NCBI GenBank assembly: GCA_041821265.1
Contig: JBGUEQ010000025.1
Span: forward strand, 1 to 64,000
DNA from: Lachnotalea sp041821265
GTDB lineage: Bacteria; Bacillota; Clostridia; Lachnospirales; Lachnospiraceae
Direction: 5' to 3'
Length of the DNA stretch: 64,000 bases
How positions within the stretch are numbered: position 1 is the stretch's first letter; each line of letters begins with the position of its first letter. The notes under the pieces were generated by a model. That model was given only the letters and a program-made list of their open reading frames with translations, was not told the origin of the DNA and did not search any database. Below, in pieces: positions 1-7,611 of the stretch. The position numbers and the translations under genes are program-made.

Positions 1-170
1 AAATATCTGTTTCACTCATAGACGTTAGCATCTGAACCCAAGGAAGTCGTCACCCTTAAATTAACTAAATGACATTGGTTCACTCCGTTCACAGTAACGG
101 AGTTTGCATCAGATATATTACGACTCACCTTATTTTATTGTTTTTCATACTTAGAAATGATAATATAGGT
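1..170. other. Intergenic region with one short hairpin
   Basis: I see no gene here. Positions 82-89 and 96-103 form a perfect 8-bp inverted repeat (ACTCCGTT / AACGGAGT) with a 6-nt loop and no T-run after it, so it is not a convincing terminator. The open frame that crosses positions 69-284 runs into repeat A1 and has no ribosome-binding site; I treat it as spurious. Confidence 0.5.
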
Positions 171-280
171 GTAACTATTCACAACCCACCAACGCGAGGT
201 GTTTTGCAAAGCAAAACCCGAGTTTTTAAAGCGCTAAAATGCAAGTTTCATGCATTTTATGTGCATCGCGTAGCGGTAAT
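171..280 (+). repeat. Repeat family A, copy A1 (right end missing)
   Basis: The copy starts GTAACTATTC and shows the family core: a stem around GTTTTGCAAAGC, then TAAAATGCAAG...TGCATTTTA, then GTGCATCGCGTAGCGGTAA. It is closely similar to copies at 20018-20150 and 39162-39293. The right terminal module (consensus ATGAAGGTACTGAATCGTTAC) is absent. The copy ends about 20 bp before the glgB ribosome-binding site, so in-frame codons of the repeat create a false upstream extension of glgB. Confidence 0.85.
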
Positions 281-313
281 ATAATTGAAATAAAATATAT
301 GGGAGGAATTGGC

Positions 314-2551
314 ATGAGTGTTAAACTATATGATTTAATGGATTGGGCTGAAATTGAAGGTATTGTATATTCGGAAGAGGATAATCCGCATGCAATATTA
401 GGACCACATATAACGGAACATGGAATTTTAATACAGGCATTTATTCCTGATGCGAAAGAGGTAGTAGTTAAGATAAACAACTCCCAGAAAGAGTATCAAA
501 TGGAGATGGAAGATGAAGAAGGATTTTTCGCTATACTACTTCCGAGAAAGACAATACCTAACTATAGTTATATTGTGAAAAATGAAAAAGGAATGGTTCG
601 AAAAATAGAGGATCCTTATATATTTACACCGGTACTTACACAGCAAGAAACGCAGCGATTTAATCTTGGTAATCATGATAAGATATATGATAAACTGGGA
701 GCTCATGCTATGACAATAAAAGGTATTAAAGGGGTATGCTTTGCAGTATGGGCACCGTTCGCACTTCGTGTTAGCGCAGTTGGAGATTTTAATAATTGGG
801 ATGGACGATACCATCAGATGAGACGTCTGTGGGATTCAGGTATATTCGAAATTTTCATACCAGGAATACAAATAGGTGATTTGTATAAGTTTGAAATTAA
901 ATTTAAAAATAGAATGGTGGTATTAAAAGCAGATCCATACGCAAATGCTACGCAATTGAGACCAGATACAGCTTCTATCGTAGTAGATTTAGAAAATTAT
1001 AAATGGGATGACGAGGAATGGTTAACCAATCGAAAAAAACAAGATATGGATAAAAATCCAGTTTCCATCTATGAATTGCATCTAGGCTCATGGCGCAAAC
1101 CAGAGGATGGTCGTTTGTTTTATAATTACAAAGAATTGGCACCTATGATTGCAACATATATAAAAGAAATGGGATATACCCATATTGAACTAATGCCAGT
1201 GATGGAACATCCTTATGATGCCTCATGGGGATATCAGGTGACTGGATATTATGCGCCAACAAGCAGATATGGAACGCCTGAAGATTTTATGTATTTTATG
1301 AATTATATGCATAAGCAAGAAATTGGGGTTATTTTAGATTGGGTTCCTGCACATTTTCCAAGAGATACATTTGGACTGGCTAATTTTGATGGGACTTGTT
1401 TATATGAACATCAAGATCCAAGACAAGGAGAACATCCTCACTGGGGAACATTAATCTATAATTACCAAAGACCCGAAGTACGTAATTTTTTAATCGCTAA
1501 TGCTATGTTTTGGGTTGAACAATACCATGTGGATGGAATACGGATGGATGCGGTGGCTTCAATGTTATATCTTGATTATGGCAAAAATGAGGGAGAATGG
1601 GTTGCTAATCAATATGGAGGAAATGAGAATCTTGAAGCAATAGAATTTCTTAAACAATTAAGTGACAAATTTAGGCTGAATTCAAAAGGAGCTCTGTTAG
1701 TAGCAGAAGAATCTACTGCATGGCCCAAAGTTACTGGTCAAACAACAGAAGATGGACTTGGATTTGATTATAAATGGAATATGGGTTGGATGAATGATTT
1801 TATTGGATATATGATATATGATCCATATTTTAGATCACATCATTATGAAGAATTATTGTTTAGTATGTACTATGCTTACAGCGAAAAGTTTATGCTAGTA
1901 TTTTCACATGATGAAGTAGTGCATGGCAAGGGTTCGATGATAAGCAAGATGCCTGGAGATAGAGAAAAGCAATTTGCTAATTTAAGGGTAACATATGGAT
2001 TTATGTTAGTACACCCTGGGAAAAAATTAATGTTTATGGGGCAGGATATAGGTCAATACGCAGAATGGTCAGAAGAAAAGAGCATTGAATGGACGCTATT
2101 AAAAGAGCCAGAACATGAAGGGTTAAAAGAATATGTCAAAGCGTTAAATCATATTTATACCACACAACCTGCATTGTATGAACTTGATTATGAAATGGAA
2201 GGATTTGAGTGGATTAACAATATTTCTTCAAAGGAAAATATTATAGTATTTACAAGAAATACAAAAAATCCAGAAGATACGCTTGTTATTGTATGTAATT
2301 TTGTTCCTGTTTTGCAGAAAAGCTATAAAATAGGTGTGCCTTATAAGGGGAAATATAAAGAGATATTATCGAGTGATAGAAAAGAGTTTGGTGGATTAAA
2401 TAATATTAACCTAAGGGTGAAGCAATCAAAAGAAGAGGAATGTGATGGAAGAGATAATTCCATAAAAATAACAGTTCCACCACTTGGAATAGCTATTTTT
2501 AAATATTCAAGAATAAAAAATCATACAAAGAAAAATAAATTGAGTAGATGA
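314..2551 (+). CDS. glgB: 1,4-alpha-glucan branching enzyme
   Basis: This 745-residue GH13 enzyme introduces alpha-1,6 branches into glycogen in the cytoplasm. An N-terminal CBM48-like module precedes the (beta/alpha)8 barrel. Visible motifs are VGDFNNWDG, the nucleophile Asp in DGIRMDAVASM, the acid/base Glu in LLVAEEST and the transition-state Asp in FSHDEVVHGK. The C-terminal beta domain ends in a basic tail. The start at 314 follows GGGAGGA at 301-307; an open frame extends upstream to 239, but those 25 codons lie largely in repeat A1 and have no ribosome-binding site. No other glg gene is adjacent, so its partners must lie elsewhere. Family assignment is firm. Confidence 0.95.
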   Translation: MSVKLYDLMDWAEIEGIVYSEEDNPHAILGPHITEHGILIQAFIPDAKEVVVKINNSQKEYQMEMEDEEGFFAILLPRKTIPNYSYIVKNEKGMVRKIEDPYIFTPVLTQQETQRFNLGNHDKIYDKLGAHAMTIKGIKGVCFAVWAPFALRVSAVGDFNNWDGRYHQMRRLWDSGIFEIFIPGIQIGDLYKFEIKFKNRMVVLKADPYANATQLRPDTASIVVDLENYKWDDEEWLTNRKKQDMDKNPVSIYELHLGSWRKPEDGRLFYNYKELAPMIATYIKEMGYTHIELMPVMEHPYDASWGYQVTGYYAPTSRYGTPEDFMYFMNYMHKQEIGVILDWVPAHFPRDTFGLANFDGTCLYEHQDPRQGEHPHWGTLIYNYQRPEVRNFLIANAMFWVEQYHVDGIRMDAVASMLYLDYGKNEGEWVANQYGGNENLEAIEFLKQLSDKFRLNSKGALLVAEESTAWPKVTGQTTEDGLGFDYKWNMGWMNDFIGYMIYDPYFRSHHYEELLFSMYYAYSEKFMLVFSHDEVVHGKGSMISKMPGDREKQFANLRVTYGFMLVHPGKKLMFMGQDIGQYAEWSEEKSIEWTLLKEPEHEGLKEYVKALNHIYTTQPALYELDYEMEGFEWINNISSKENIIVFTRNTKNPEDTLVIVCNFVPVLQKSYKIGVPYKGKYKEILSSDRKEFGGLNNINLRVKQSKEEECDGRDNSIKITVPPLGIAIFKYSRIKNHTKKNKLSR

Positions 2552-2711
2552 AAAAGTTTTAAATAGGAAAGTTCTATAATAAAATAAAAGTTATTACATG
2601 CATCAGTACATATCACGCGGATATAGCGTATGTTACTGTGCAGTAACCAGTTTAGGTGTTTGTAATCAGATACTTTTACCAGGTAGATAGTAATATGGAT
2701 AGGAGATAATT
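2552..2711. other. Short intergenic region, possible family C fragment
   Basis: This AT-rich gap includes a short palindrome GTTAC tgtgca GTAAC near 2631-2646, followed by GTAACCAGTTTAG, which matches the left end of repeat family C (compare 40808) and then diverges. A TATAAT lies near 2575 without a convincing -35 box. Confidence 0.3.
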
Positions 2712-3596
2712 ATGTTAGCAACTGGAAACAATAAAGATATGATTATTAAATCTAAAGATGAAATAGTTCAGCAATCAAATATATTAATAGAATATTTTAA
2801 GGGGTGGATACCAGGTATTGAATCTTTAGCTACAACTATTTTAATCTCACTCATAATTTTCTTTATTGGGAAAAAGATAATTAAAGTGATTCTTAGAATT
2901 TTAGATCAATCTTGTTCAAAAATAGGTACAGATGAAGGCGCAGGCAAGTTTATTATTTCGGTAGCAAAAATATTACTTAATATTATCTTGTTTATGATAA
3001 TCGGTGGTCAATTCGGACTAAGCAGTGCATCTGTGATTGCTTTACTTGGTTCGGCTGGTATCGCAATAGGACTTGCATTTCAAGGAAGTTTGTCAAATTT
3101 TGCAGGCGGAATTTTATTACTTATATTAAAACCTTTCAAACTCGGAGATTATATTGTGGCACAAGGGACAGGAAATGAAGGAACAGTAGTTAATATTGAT
3201 ATTTTTTATACAAAACTTTTGACAGTGGATAATAAGATGATTGCTATGCCAAATGGAAATTTAATTAACAGTACATTAACCAATGTAACGAGTGAAGCTA
3301 TTAGAAGGTTGGATATTACAATTGGGATTGGATATGATAGTGATATAAAAATGGCGAAGAATATTATTGAAACTGTTATGAAAAGCGATATTGCAAGATT
3401 AACAGAAAAAGAGATGTATACATTTGTTTCAGAATTGGCAGACAGCGCAGTAATTCTTGGCGGACGTATGTGGGTGAAAACCGAAGAATATTGGACGGCA
3501 AAATGGCGTATTACCGAAAATATAAAAATAGCATTTGATGAAAACGGTGTCGCAATACCATTTAATCAGTTAGATGTAACCATTAAAAACAAATAG
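2712..3596 (+). CDS. mscS: Small-conductance mechanosensitive channel, MscS family
   Basis: The 294-residue product is a membrane channel that opens on hypo-osmotic shock. There are three predicted membrane segments: about residues 38-60, 82-103, and a pore helix about 108-140 with the alternating Gly/Ala pattern SAGIAIGLAFQGSLSNFAGG typical of MscS TM3. The cytoplasmic vestibule follows with LKPFKLGDYI, GTVVNIDIFYTKL and MPNGNLINS. Length matches the compact MscS core (E. coli 286 residues). The start has TAGGAGATA about 8 nt upstream. A 9-bp inverted repeat (3600-3608 / 3631-3639) just after the stop could be a weak terminator. Confidence 0.93.
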   Translation: MLATGNNKDMIIKSKDEIVQQSNILIEYFKGWIPGIESLATTILISLIIFFIGKKIIKVILRILDQSCSKIGTDEGAGKFIISVAKILLNIILFMIIGGQFGLSSASVIALLGSAGIAIGLAFQGSLSNFAGGILLLILKPFKLGDYIVAQGTGNEGTVVNIDIFYTKLLTVDNKMIAMPNGNLINSTLTNVTSEAIRRLDITIGIGYDSDIKMAKNIIETVMKSDIARLTEKEMYTFVSELADSAVILGGRMWVKTEEYWTAKWRITENIKIAFDENGVAIPFNQLDVTIKNK

Positions 3597-3696
3597 TAAT
3601 TATTTAGGTATATTCATAGTTATAATAAGCCCTAAATAAATATTGTGTGAATAGTAACTATATGGTTTCTTAATTATGAAAGTTATCCGCATGGCA

Positions 3697-3725
3697 TTGA
3701 CAGATTGAAAAATTTCTTATATATT
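3697..3725 (+). promoter_or_regulatory. Predicted sigma-A promoter of the ABC-F gene
   Basis: TTGACA at 3697-3702 and TATATT at 3720-3725 are separated by exactly 17 nt. The predicted start, near 3732, would give a leader of about 290 nt before the ABC-F start codon at 4021. Confidence 0.7.
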
Positions 3726-3731
3726 AGTCAA

Positions 3732-4020
3732 TATAGAAAGGTGTGATTAGTCCGATGAGAAAATAATGATTGAATTTATAATTGAGAATGGTTATTAGGT
3801 CTTATGTATTTGGTAAGGCATTATTTATTATACCATTTCGTTCAGTCGTTATTTAAGCATTGAAAAGAAGATGATAGATTATTGAATTCTATTACCTCTA
3901 TTCATGACAGTGGAAAGCATACAAAAATTGTTTTTCATTGCCTCACATCTTTACATAATTTATTTGTATTTATGATGCTCTAAATCCGTTCTGAACGAAA
4001 TGTTTAGGAGGGATTTTTTA
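3732..4020 (+). promoter_or_regulatory. Structured leader of the ABC-F gene (candidate attenuator)
   Basis: The leader holds a Shine-Dalgarno-like GAAAGGTGTG before a three-codon ORF (ATG AGA AAA TAA, near 3754). A small stem pairs TGGTA 3811-3815 with TACCA 3831-3835. CATTTCGTTCAG at 3834-3845 is the perfect 12-nt reverse complement of CTGAACGAAATG at 3991-4002, which ends 3 nt before the ABC-F ribosome-binding site (AGGAGGG, 4006-4012). The two 5' stems share bases and cannot both form. Attenuation by short uORFs is known for ABC-F resistance genes; its operation here is inference. Confidence 0.5.
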
Positions 4021-5457
4021 ATGCTTTTAAGTGGACAGAATATAAAAAAAGAATATGGAATACAAAAGGTATTGGATATTAAAAAAATAGAAATATTTGA
4101 AAATGATCGTATTGGTATTGTTGGAAGAAATGGTGTAGGAAAAAGCACACTATTGGGAATTTTGAGTGGTAATATTTTATGTGATGAAGGTATAATTACA
4201 AGAAATTGCGAAATTGCTGAAATACTACAAAGTGGAGAATCAAAGGGAGATTCAGAGGGAAAATTTATTAGCCAAATGAAAATCAGAGACAGTGCAATTA
4301 AAAGTGGTGGAGAAAAAACGAGACAAGCAATTGCAAATGCATTTTCAAAGCATGCACCATTGATTTTTGCAGATGAACCTACGACGAATTTGGATATTGA
4401 TGGAATTCTCACATTAGAAAAGATGCTAGTTAAATATCCGGGTTCTGTTGTATTGATTTCACATGATAGAGAGTTATTAGATCATGTATGCAATCAAATA
4501 TGGGAAATTAATGAAGGTCACTTGAAGATTTTCCAGGGAAATTATACTGCATGGTATGAACAAAGAATACGAGAGAGAGATTTCCAGACATTTGAATATG
4601 AGCAATATACACAAGAAAAGAAAAGGCTAGAAATGTCAATCAGTAATTTGAAGCAAAATGCTAAAAAGGCGGGAAAGCCTCCAAAGAGAATGGGAAGTAG
4701 TGAATGGATGTTATATAAAGGGACGGCTTCCATACAGCAGGGACATGTACAAAAAAACGCGGGTGCACTAAGCAACAGATTGAAGCAGTTGGAGAAAAAA
4801 GAGCGACCGAAAGAATTACCTAATATATCAATGAAATTAGGAGAACAACAGAAAATAAAGTCCAAAACGGCAGCTAAGATAATAAATCTAACCGTTAAGT
4901 ATGATGGAAAAGCGGTGCTTAACCATGTGAATTTATCTATTTTGACTGGTAAAAAAATATTTTTAACAGGTAATAATGGAACGGGAAAAACTACTTTAAT
5001 ACGAAGTTTAGTGAATCGGGTTAATCAAACATTTATAACATCTGATGCAACGGTGGGGTATTTTTCACAGTCACAGGAAAATTTAGATTACGGGCGAACG
5101 GTACTTGAAAACGTTATGGCAACGGCAGTTGTGCCAGAGCATATTTGTAGAGCAGTTCTAATGAATCTCTACATGAATGGAAATGATAGTGAGAAAAAGG
5201 TCTCAGTGTTATCAGGTGGTGAGAGAGTTAAAACTGCAATAGCTAAAGTATTAGTCTCGGGTTGTAATTTTCTTATATTAGATGAACCAACCAATCATCT
5301 GGATATCTATACGATGGAGGGATTGGAAAAATTACTTTCAAGTTACAATGGAACCGTGTTGGTGGTCAGTCACGACAGAAAATTTACAATGAACATCGCA
5401 GATATGATATACAAAATAGAGGAAGGAATGATACAGGAACCGTTAGAAGTGTTATAA
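4021..5457 (+). CDS. ABC-F family ribosomal protection ATPase (Lsa/Vga/CplR-like)
   Basis: The 478-residue protein has two ABC ATPase domains and no membrane segment, the ABC-F plan. ABC1 has Walker A GRNGVGKST and signature KSGGEKTR with Walker B LIFADEPTTNLD. A charged coiled-coil linker at about residues 185-270 carries the P-site interaction region. ABC2 has GNNGTGKTT, LSGGERVK and FLILDEPTNHLD. Length and linker resemble proteins that dislodge lincosamide, streptogramin A and pleuromutilin antibiotics from the 50S subunit; the drug range cannot be told from sequence. The start at 4021 sits 8 nt after AGGAGGG; an upstream in-frame ATG at 4000 lies inside the leader stem and lacks a ribosome-binding site. 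It probably reads through into the next leader, as no terminator intervenes. Confidence 0.88.
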   Translation: MLLSGQNIKKEYGIQKVLDIKKIEIFENDRIGIVGRNGVGKSTLLGILSGNILCDEGIITRNCEIAEILQSGESKGDSEGKFISQMKIRDSAIKSGGEKTRQAIANAFSKHAPLIFADEPTTNLDIDGILTLEKMLVKYPGSVVLISHDRELLDHVCNQIWEINEGHLKIFQGNYTAWYEQRIRERDFQTFEYEQYTQEKKRLEMSISNLKQNAKKAGKPPKRMGSSEWMLYKGTASIQQGHVQKNAGALSNRLKQLEKKERPKELPNISMKLGEQQKIKSKTAAKIINLTVKYDGKAVLNHVNLSILTGKKIFLTGNNGTGKTTLIRSLVNRVNQTFITSDATVGYFSQSQENLDYGRTVLENVMATAVVPEHICRAVLMNLYMNGNDSEKKVSVLSGGERVKTAIAKVLVSGCNFLILDEPTNHLDIYTMEGLEKLLSSYNGTVLVVSHDRKFTMNIADMIYKIEEGMIQEPLEVL

Positions 5458-5500
5458 ATAATGAAACGAATTGAATTAAATTGAAAAGAGAACACAGTTT

Positions 5501-5580
5501 GTAAAGGAGGTTTGCTTTATGGGTCTAATCGTTATTTTTGCATAGCAGAGGCTAGTGCAAAAAAAATATAGCCTTTGCTA
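5501..5580 (+). promoter_or_regulatory. Leader unit 1: 8-codon uORF with two alternative hairpins
   Basis: AAAGGAGG (5503-5510) precedes an 8-codon ORF, MGLIVIFA, at 5519-5545, ending GCA TAG. Hairpin 1 pairs TTTTTGCA+TAGC (5535-5546) with GCTA+g+TGCAAAAA (5551-5563), so the stop codon lies in its 5' arm. Hairpin 2 pairs 5544-5554 with 5569-5579 (AGCAGAGGCTA / TAGCCTTTGCT), 11 bp with one G-U. The hairpins share 5544-5554 and exclude each other. The same design recurs at 6063-6161. The unit lies between the ABC-F gene and the CD3324-family gene. Confidence 0.65.
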
Positions 5581-5613
5581 TTCTAAATAGTTTTAATCAT
5601 TTAGGAGGGCAAA

Positions 5614-5901
5614 ATGAATTATAAAAAGGCAGAAAAAATATTACCGGATGAGCTGATTGCAGCCATTCAAAACTATGTAGATGGAGAATGTATTTATATT
5701 CCAAGAAGAAATGAATGTAAGAAAAATTGGGGTGAAAATACAAATATTCGACAAGAACTTGAACATAGAAATAATTTGATTTATGAGGATTACAGAAATG
5801 GAATTGATACAAAAAGTCTAGCAATCAAGCACTGTTTATCATTAAAGAGTATACAAAGAATTGTATTAATTAAAAAGAAAAATAAAATTAAGCCAGTGTA
5901 G
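5614..5901 (+). CDS. CD3324 family small protein
   Basis: The 95-residue product matches my recollection of the CD3324 family: N-terminal YKKAEKILPDELIAAIQ, the YVDGECIYIPRR segment and a C-terminal helix-turn-helix-like region, SLAIKHCLSLKSIQRIVL at about 69-86. The layout resembles Mor-type transcriptional activators, so a DNA-binding role is likely but unproven. The start is set by AGGAGG 6 nt upstream. It lies 68 nt after leader unit 1, and its last codons form the 5' arm of a strong terminator. Confidence 0.75.
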   Translation: MNYKKAEKILPDELIAAIQNYVDGECIYIPRRNECKKNWGENTNIRQELEHRNNLIYEDYRNGIDTKSLAIKHCLSLKSIQRIVLIKKKNKIKPV

Positions 5902-5926
5902 TAAAATACATTGGCTTAATTTTAAT
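5884..5926 (+). terminator. Intrinsic terminator of the CD3324-family gene
   Basis: Positions 5884-5900 pair with 5907-5923, a 17-bp stem with one G-U pair and a 6-nt loop, ending in TTTTAATT. It overlaps the stop codon of the preceding gene. Its A-rich 5' arm may let it work in both directions. Confidence 0.85.
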
Positions 5927-6062
5927 TATGAAACGAAGTTAAGGTGTGCTAGAAATCTAGAGATTGTTATAATGTTGATAACAGAATTCACCTTTTTACA
6001 AGAGTGAATATTTAAGAAGATCAGGAACATGATCCAGGTTCTTGATTATATGGAAGGATAAA
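5927..6062. other. Region upstream of leader unit 2
   Basis: The region holds small inverted repeats: TGTTAT/ATAACA near 5965-5983, ATTCAC/GTGAAT near 5985-6009, and TCAGGAAC (6021-6028) with GTTCTTGA (6038-6045), an 8-bp stem with one G-U. A TATAAT sits near 5967 but no good -35 box lies 17 nt upstream. The transcription start of leader unit 2 is therefore unknown. Confidence 0.35.
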
Positions 6063-6161
6063 AAAGGAGGCTAGAAATTTATGAAAACACCTAATTACAA
6101 TGCATAGCAGAGGCTATTGCATTATGAAAATATTATATTAAATTAATGAAATAGCTTTTGC
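6063..6161 (+). promoter_or_regulatory. Leader unit 2: 8-codon uORF with two alternative hairpins
   Basis: AAAGGAGG (6063-6070) precedes an 8-codon ORF, MKTPNYNA, at 6081-6107, ending GCA TAG as in unit 1. Hairpin 1 pairs AATGCA+TAGC (6099-6108) with GCTA+t+TGCATT (6113-6123). Hairpin 2 pairs 6107-6116 with 6152-6161, 10 bp with two G-U pairs. The distal stem differs from unit 1 on both strands yet still pairs, while the loop AGAG and the single-nt bulge are kept. The leader precedes the DUF1062 gene. Confidence 0.65.
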
Positions 6162-6192
6162 AAATCCGAAAATAAAAATTGAGGAGATGCAT

Positions 6193-6813
6193 ATGAGCTA
6201 TCAAGAAAAATTGGTTTGGACAATCCAACCAAAAGAATCATATAAAGTAGTAAGAAGTTGTTCAAAGTGTGGTTGTAAATCCAAATATGTGAATACAGGG
6301 AATTTCAGAGTAAATGCAAATGGAAATAGTTTGGATATTTGGCTGATCTATCAGTGTGAGAAATGCAAGACTACATTGAATTTAAGTATTTTTGAACGAG
6401 TTAAACCGAATAAAGTTCCTAAGACACAATATCAAAAATTTCTTTCAAATGATGAAAAATTAGCATTTGAGTATGGTGTAAATAAAGAATTATTCCAAAC
6501 AAATAAAGCTGAGATAGATGATGATGAAATAGAATATGAAGTGATCGTAAACGCTAACATAGGAGTGAATGAAAACACAAATATGATAAAAAATAAAAGC
6601 AGGTGTGATAAAACTATTTTAATAAATAATCCATATTCATTAAAAATAAGGTTGGAAAAACTTATATCTAAGCAATTTGAAATATCAAGAATGCAGATTA
6701 AGAAGTTAGTGGAATGTGGTATCATAAGTAATGAAGATGGTAGAGACTTGAAGAAAATTATAATTTATGATGGTTTGGAAGTTACGATTAGAAACTTGAA
6801 TGATATGGTATGA
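6193..6813 (+). CDS. DUF1062 domain-containing protein
   Basis: The 206-residue product belongs to DUF1062. Two CxxC pairs, CSKCGCK (about residue 26) and CEKCK (about 55), form a probable zinc ribbon, within the family core CKSKYVNTGNFRVNANGNSLDIWLIYQC. The C-terminal part (about 150-206) reads LEKLISKQFEISRMQIKKLVECGIIS and resembles an S4-like RNA-binding fold; that is inference. GAGGAG at 6181-6186 is 6 nt from the ATG at 6193; an ATG at 6187 abuts it and is unlikely. Function is unknown. Its leader links it to the CD3324-family gene. Confidence 0.8.
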   Translation: MSYQEKLVWTIQPKESYKVVRSCSKCGCKSKYVNTGNFRVNANGNSLDIWLIYQCEKCKTTLNLSIFERVKPNKVPKTQYQKFLSNDEKLAFEYGVNKELFQTNKAEIDDDEIEYEVIVNANIGVNENTNMIKNKSRCDKTILINNPYSLKIRLEKLISKQFEISRMQIKKLVECGIISNEDGRDLKKIIIYDGLEVTIRNLNDMV

Positions 6814-6844
6814 AAATATAATGTAGCTAAAAGGTATTAAAAAT

Positions 6845-6946
6845 GTAACCGTTCAGCCATACCATTCACAATATGCCAGAATATTTAAATATACTCATCA
6901 GTTTGGTAATAGACTGGCACATTATTTCTGCATGACTGAACTGTTA
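6845..6946 (+). repeat. Repeat family C, copy C1
   Basis: The element opens GTAACCGTTCAGCCATACC and closes ATGACTGAACTGTTA, giving imperfect terminal inverted repeats. An internal pair AATATGCCAG / CTGGCACATT forms a second stem. The reverse complement of 11432-11520 shows the same order of blocks, so this is a dispersed element and not a local accident. Confidence 0.7.
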
Positions 6947-7052
6947 TGATAAAAAGAGGCAGACCTTATGTGAATTAAATTTGCTTCTTTCTATGGGAAG
7001 GAGGAATGCTACGATATAGGAAGATTTAAATTTCAAATAAAAAGAAGAAAAA

Positions 7053-7102
7053 CTTCCTAAATTCATTGGATACATATATAATGAATTTAGGAAGATTTTA
7101 AT
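7053..7102 (+). terminator. Hairpin with T-rich tail
   Basis: Positions 7053-7067 (CTTCCTAAATTCATT) and 7080-7094 are perfect 15-bp inverted repeats with a 12-nt loop, followed by ATTTTAATTT. An upstream AGGAAG at about 7018-7023 could compete for the 5' arm. Its position, well after the DUF1062 stop and before the MerR gene, suits a terminator or a leader element of merR. Confidence 0.55.
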
Positions 7103-7139
7103 TTGTGATAAGTTTCCGAAATTATTTGATAACGAAGCT

Positions 7140-7166
7140 ATAACTATGAAGGTACTGAATAGTTAC
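7140..7166 (+). repeat. Repeat family A, minimal module
   Basis: TAACTATGAAGGTACTGAAT followed by AGTTAC is the right-end hairpin module of family A standing alone. Arms AACTAT / ATAGTT pair; in copy A4 the same arms read AACGAT / ATCGTT, a compensatory change. Confidence 0.75.
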
Positions 7167-7208
7167 GATTTTGGAATTATTTTATAAAAAAATCAGGAGG
7201 ATAAATTA

Positions 7209-7586
7209 TTGGAATATACGATAAAGCAAGTATCGGAACAAACAAGTCTGTCAATTTACACAATACGATATTATGATAAAGAGGGCCTTTTCCCGCTGAT
7301 TAAAAGAAGCGAATCAGGTATTAGAAAATTCACAGAGAATGACATTAAATGGATTGATTTGATATGTTGTTTGAAAAATAGTGGGATGTCTTTAGAAAAT
7401 ATTAAAAAGTTTATGCAGTGCTGTTTAAAGGGTAAAAAATGTGTTGAAGAGAGAAAAATTATTCTAGAAGCGCATAAGGAAAATATTCAAAAGCAAATTG
7501 AACAACTTAATAAAAGTATGGAGATAGTAAATTATAAATTGGAACATTATAAAGAAATTGGAATTTTTCACATAGATGAACAATAG
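7209..7586 (+). CDS. MerR family transcriptional regulator (AdhR/NmlR-like)
   Basis: The 125-residue protein starts with TTG 8 nt after CAGGAGG. The N-terminal winged HTH reads YTIKQVSEQTSLSIYTIRYYDKEGL, followed by the second wing and a coiled-coil dimerisation helix at about 75-118. Two Cys lie in CCLKGKKC at the linker; AdhR/NmlR-type regulators, which sense aldehydes or other electrophiles, often use a single conserved Cys there. A MerR-type promoter with a 19-bp spacer lies before the aldo/keto reductase gene at 8455, the obvious target. The next gene begins 25 nt after its stop. Confidence 0.88.
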   Translation: MEYTIKQVSEQTSLSIYTIRYYDKEGLFPLIKRSESGIRKFTENDIKWIDLICCLKNSGMSLENIKKFMQCCLKGKKCVEERKIILEAHKENIQKQIEQLNKSMEIVNYKLEHYKEIGIFHIDEQ

Positions 7587-7611
7587 GTCTCGAAGTTTTA
7601 AGGAGAATAAA

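Larger units (their letters stand above)
6814..7208. other. Intergenic region rich in inverted repeats
   Basis: This 395-nt gap holds repeat C1 (6845-6946), a 9-bp hairpin with one G-U (6953-6961 / 6982-6990) followed by CTTTCT, a strong 15-bp hairpin (7053-7094), and a minimal repeat A module (7140-7166). Between the hairpins, GGAAGGAGG directly precedes ATG CTA CGA TAT AGG AAG ATT TAA (from 7007), a 7-codon frame, but the spacing of 1-2 nt is poor. No convincing promoter for the MerR gene was found. Confidence 0.45.

Noticed and set aside
69..284. Open reading frame of about 70 codons before glgB
   Set aside because: It has no ribosome-binding site and its 3' half is repeat A1; related frames appear in every long copy of the repeat.
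239..313. 25-codon N-terminal extension of GlgB
   Set aside because: Its codons lie largely in repeat A1; the ATG at 314 has a good ribosome-binding site and fits the family start.
6968..6973. Start-stop ATG TGA within the 6953-6990 hairpin loop as a minimal uORF
   Set aside because: Its Shine-Dalgarno candidate is weak and there is no second copy to compare.
7007..7030. Seven-codon frame MLRYRKI after GGAAGGAGG upstream of merR as a third leader unit
   Set aside because: The start codon is only 1-2 nt from the Shine-Dalgarno, and the hairpins do not match units 1 and 2.
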